Positions 4,547-7,239 of a stretch of DNA of 7,239 nt are shown one piece after another; within the stretch, counting starts at the first letter, position 1, and every line of letters starts with the position of its first letter. The stretch spans positions 1 to 7,239 of the forward strand of contig JALHPH010000079.1 of NCBI GenBank assembly GCA_022842565.1. Direction: 5' to 3'. The DNA is from Fimbriimonadaceae bacterium. Lineage in GTDB: Bacteria > Armatimonadota > Fimbriimonadia > Fimbriimonadales > Fimbriimonadaceae. The notes below the pieces were generated by a model. The model ran no database searches. It saw only the letters and a list, made by a program, of their open reading frames with translations, and was not told the DNA's origin. The position numbers and the translations under genes were made by a program.

Positions 4547-7239
4547 CTACAGCTTCTTCGACTCGAATTCCAGGACCCGCTTTTCGGCTTCTTTCCGCAC
4601 GAGCAAGACGAGGTCGGCGAGCTTTGCTTTCTGGCCCGTGACCTCAAAAGTCGCGAGGGTCTTTCGGCTCTGCTCGCGGTCGAACTGCTGCAAAAAGACC
4701 TTCAGGGTCACCTTGTCGCCAGCGACGGTGTAGCTGCCGGCTAATCGGTAGACCGATGGGTGTTTCGCGATATCGGTCCAGGCTTTCACCAGATCTGATT
4801 GACGCATCTCCGCCGCCATCAGCTTCTCCAGATCGAGCGGGTCCTCTTCATCTTGGTCAAAAGTCCCCAGGATCACAATCGGTCGGGGTGGCTTCAAACC
4901 GAGCTGCCCACGATCGGCGGCGTTGATCACGCCGATGTCGAATGACTTGGCCTGCGGGGCTCTTTTAAACTCGGGCCGCTGAATGCCAGCAATGCCGACC
5001 TCGTTCTTCAGGCTCTCCACCCGTGCGGCGGCATAACCCAACCAGCGTTCCACATCCACAAAAAGTTCTCCGCTCGGCGTGCTGCGCAGACCGTCGGGCG
5101 AGGCACGATCGATGGCCTCCAGGAGCGAATACGTGAGCATTCCGTGCTCCACATTCGTGGATTCATAGCTCAGCTGATCGGCGGCTGAGCCGGCGAGGAT
5201 ATAGGTGCCGGCGGCTTCGCGGATGGCCTCGTAGGCGCGCGCATAGTCGCCGCTGAGGCTGCGGTCGGAGCTGATCAAGCTATCGGTCGCCGCGCCGCTA
5301 TGGCAGGTGTCCAGGATGATGACTTGCTTGCTCGCAGCGATGCCTTTCAGGCTGCCGAGCAGGTCTTGATCGGAGATCGTGCTCTGCCCAAGAATTCCGG
5401 GAGTCACGGAGCTCGGGTCTGCGTCCGCGGTCAAGAAGAAGTAGCCCGACTGATCTCCGATGCGGTTGGTGCCGTGCCCGGCAAAGAAAACGATGACGAT
5501 GTCGCTGGAGGTCGCCACTTTTCCGGTTCGGTTGAACCAATCGAGGATGGCGGTACGAGTCGGGCGCTGGGCCGTTCCGGTCGTCAGGGTTTGGATGTGG
5601 ATGCGAGAGGGAAGCAACTGGCTCCCTGCACGCTGAATGGCCTCGGCGATCTTGATGGCGTCCGCCGGTGGAGCAACGAGGTCTCGTTTGTTACCAACGT
5701 AATCGCCGACTCCGACCGCCAACATATAGAGGTTGACCTCGGGCGTTTTGAGGTCACGCGGAACCTCCAAATCCAGCGACGTTGGACGGCTGGTCAGGTC
5801 GCCTCGTGCATTCGTAGCGGTCACCTGCAACTGGTTCTTTTTGCCGTCGCTCAGCATCGCTTCCGGCATCATGAGTGCGCGGTAGTTGCGGAGATCGAGG
5901 TTAAAGAACCCGGTCCCTTTTCGCTCCTCCACTTGTTTGCCGTTCACAAAAACGCGCACCGTACCGATGCCGCCTTCATCGCGCTCGGTGAGCATCACGC
6001 GCAACGAATCGGGGCGCGTGGGGCTGCGCTCCAGTTGGATGGTGGGATAGAGTCGCAGGTCCTCGAAGCCCGGCACCGTACGGCGTGGTTCGGCATTCAG
6101 CCCGAGGAGCTTTTGAAGCAGATTCGGCTCGTAGAATTGGCTCTTGAGCTGCGCGACATCAATGGGTTCCAGCCCGCCCGCCCAGCGAAGCACATAGCTC
6201 GCGCCCGAAACTTGGCTGGGGTCGGCGGCATCGTATCGGCCCTCGGCATCGATCACCAGCCAATCGCCATTCCGCATCGCCATGAAATTCCCGAGGAATT
6301 CGGCTTGCTTCGGCTCGCCTGCCGTGGTCAGAGTTCCGGGATCGTAGATAGAGACCTGGTTGATCGAGTCCATCAACAAGACCCGTTTGCCGTCAAAGCT
6401 GAATGTCGCCGACTTGGTCTCGCCGACCGAGAGTGCCGCGCTCACAATCTTGCCGGTTTCTAGGTGGGTGATGATTCCGCCGCGCGAAGTGGCTTGGATC
6501 ATGTATAGGCCATCGGGTGAGAACTGCCGGGCTATGGGGATTTCCAGCACCGGCGCGGTATTGACAAACGGCTCGGCCTTGTACCACCGAATGACTTTTC
6601 CGGTCTTTGCATCCAGCAGGACCCAGGCTTGCGCGCTTGTGAAAACAACTCGGTTTCCGCCCGGCACGATATAGGCCGCTGCTTCGCCGTAGACTTCATT
6701 AGCCGAGGCAAAACCTGGCGAGACGCTCTCCATGTCGAATCGCCATTTTTGGGTGCCGTCGGGCAGGCTGTAGACGGCGACGGCATCATTGTCGGCCCAC
6801 ACCAGCCATTTGCCGTCCTCCGAAAGCTTCGGGCGACCAAAGGGACTCAGGTTTTTGACCACTGGAGTCAGCGGCTTCCAATTTTCAGGTTTGCCAGCTT
6901 CGCCCACCACCGGAGCCCCGTCGGCCGGCTCAATGACGACCGACTGCAGATCCGAAGAGACCGAAACATTAGTCAGCTTTCCCAGCTTGAGCTTGGTGAC
7001 AATGCTGCTGGGCACGATTTCGCCCAGATATTGGCGGTTGGCGACGTCAAAAGCGTGCACTTCGGTTTCGTCCCACGCCACGGCGACCCCTTCTTTGGCC
7101 CAGCTGGTGCCCGTGCAGCCGTCCCAGAAGCCCCAGGCATACTTGTTCAGGCCGTGGTCCCACACCGCGTTCATCGGCTGGCCCTTTTCATTCGTCCCTC
7201 CTGCGAGGTTGAATCCGCCGAGGGGCGAAAGGGTGTCGG
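4547..7239 (-). CDS. Beta-propeller / caspase-like (peptidase C14) protein, 5'-truncated at the window edge
   Basis: Numbered from ATG at 7174, 875 residues are present. The frame stays open to the right edge with protein-like sequence (LSPLGGFNLAGG), so the true start is probably outside. Residues 1-295 contain WD40/PQQ-type propeller repeats, seen as LSEDGKWLVW (118-127), FSPDGLYMIQ (218-227) and FSFDGKRVLL (258-267). A hinge follows with GDWLVIDAEGRYDA (303-316) and FYEPNLLQKLLG (347-358), typical of bacterial propeller-caspases. Next is an Ig-like beta segment (about 375-470, with GGIGTVRVFVNGK). The caspase domain (about 481-736) has the His567/Cys624 dyad in FFAGHG and LDTCHSG, plus SAADQLSYE and HGMLTYSLLEAI. 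Asp622 before the Cys suits metacaspase-like cleavage after basic residues, which is inference. The tail (765-875, YRLAGSYTVAGDKVTLKVFL) recalls FlgO/TolB-type domains. It is probably a sensor-controlled protease and the most upstream visible gene of the cluster. Target and trigger are unknown. Confidence 0.9.
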   Translation of the reverse strand, partial: DTLSPLGGFNLAGGTNEKGQPMNAVWDHGLNKYAWGFWDGCTGTSWAKEGVAVAWDETEVHAFDVANRQYLGEIVPSSIVTKLKLGKLTNVSVSSDLQSVVIEPADGAPVVGEAGKPENWKPLTPVVKNLSPFGRPKLSEDGKWLVWADNDAVAVYSLPDGTQKWRFDMESVSPGFASANEVYGEAAAYIVPGGNRVVFTSAQAWVLLDAKTGKVIRWYKAEPFVNTAPVLEIPIARQFSPDGLYMIQATSRGGIITHLETGKIVSAALSVGETKSATFSFDGKRVLLMDSINQVSIYDPGTLTTAGEPKQAEFLGNFMAMRNGDWLVIDAEGRYDAADPSQVSGASYVLRWAGGLEPIDVAQLKSQFYEPNLLQKLLGLNAEPRRTVPGFEDLRLYPTIQLERSPTRPDSLRVMLTERDEGGIGTVRVFVNGKQVEERKGTGFFNLDLRNYRALMMPEAMLSDGKKNQLQVTATNARGDLTSRPTSLDLEVPRDLKTPEVNLYMLAVGVGDYVGNKRDLVAPPADAIKIAEAIQRAGSQLLPSRIHIQTLTTGTAQRPTRTAILDWFNRTGKVATSSDIVIVFFAGHGTNRIGDQSGYFFLTADADPSSVTPGILGQSTISDQDLLGSLKGIAASKQVIILDTCHSGAATDSLISSDRSLSGDYARAYEAIREAAGTYILAGSAADQLSYESTNVEHGMLTYSLLEAIDRASPDGLRSTPSGELFVDVERWLGYAAARVESLKNEVGIAGIQRPEFKRAPQAKSFDIGVINAADRGQLGLKPPRPIVILGTFDQDEEDPLDLEKLMAAEMRQSDLVKAWTDIAKHPSVYRLAGSYTVAGDKVTLKVFLQQFDREQSRKTLATFEVTGQKAKLADLVLLVRKEAEKRVLEFESKKL
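7171..7202 (-). other. Possible six-codon leader frame with strong Shine-Dalgarno inside the caspase reading frame
   Basis: On the - strand AGGAGGG (7202-7196) precedes an ATG at 7191 by four bases. That ATG opens the frame M-K-R-A-S-R, stopping at TGA 7173-7171. The TGA overlaps the in-frame ATG at 7174 of the caspase-like gene as ATGA. This could be a leader peptide with coupled re-initiation. It may equally be chance, because the same bases read as codons (Ala-Gly-Gly-Thr-Asn-Glu-Lys-Gly-Gln-Pro) of the longer frame that is open to the window edge. Confidence 0.2.

Noticed and set aside
4539..4550. Small inverted repeat AGGC-TGAA-GCCT at the caspase stop codon, possible terminator or attenuator
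   Set aside because: The stem is only four or five base pairs and no T-run follows; read-through into the hydrolase gene is expected.
5300..6463. Long + strand open frame of 387 codons opposite the caspase gene
   Set aside because: It is a shadow of GC-rich coding sequence: the - strand frame has clear domain motifs throughout, while this one shows no recognisable family and no promoter.
819..7239. Reading the cluster as an antiphage defence island because it contains a caspase-like protein
   Set aside because: There is no nucleotide cyclase, gasdermin, STAND ATPase, nuclease or mobile-element gene nearby, and NadB is an ordinary biosynthetic enzyme. The evidence supports only a propeller-caspase gene in a hydrolase operon.

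Overview
This is a gene-dense bacterial chromosomal window, moderately GC-rich by eye. It has overlapping genes, Shine-Dalgarno-type start sites and alternative GTG and TTG starts. It carries no transposase, integrase, phage, CRISPR or RNA gene that I can see. The gene content (aspartate-oxidase route to NAD, bacterial-type S10 peptidase, propeller-caspase protein) suggests a free-living environmental bacterium. Armatimonadota or a similar soil/sediment lineage is only a guess, because no phylogenetic marker is present.

Layout. On the + strand, bases 1-828 hold the 3' part of a reading frame that is open to the left edge. I do not recognise the gene with confidence. Its C-terminal part looks like the end of a six-hairpin-type glycosidase followed by a beta-rich tail. 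A perfect 20-bp palindrome lies at 16-35. Everything else is on the - strand and reads right to left as one compact cluster. First is a large caspase-like (C14) protein with a beta-propeller N-terminus, cut by the right edge (7239-4547). Next come a dienelactone-hydrolase-family protein (4512-3739), an S10 serine carboxypeptidase-like protein (3742-2345) and L-aspartate oxidase NadB (2348-819). The caspase and hydrolase genes are 34 bp apart. The last three genes overlap by 4 bases each (ATGA, then TTGA), so a single transcript with translational coupling is very likely. The nadB 3' end overlaps the tail of the + strand gene by 10 bp.

How the genes fit together. NadB has a clear job: it makes iminoaspartate for quinolinate and NAD synthesis. 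The three upstream genes encode hydrolases of different kinds: a Cys-His caspase-fold peptidase, a Cys-Asp-His alpha/beta hydrolase and a Ser-Asp-His carboxypeptidase-like alpha/beta hydrolase. Nothing in the sequence links them to NAD metabolism, so co-transcription may be only genomic convenience. The most unusual object is the caspase gene: propeller, conserved hinge, Ig-like segment, caspase domain and a C-terminal domain resembling FlgO/TolB-type folds. Any defence or cell-death role is inference. The only non-coding stretch between genes is the 34-base gap at 4513-4546, and no stretch above 300 bases lacks a gene.
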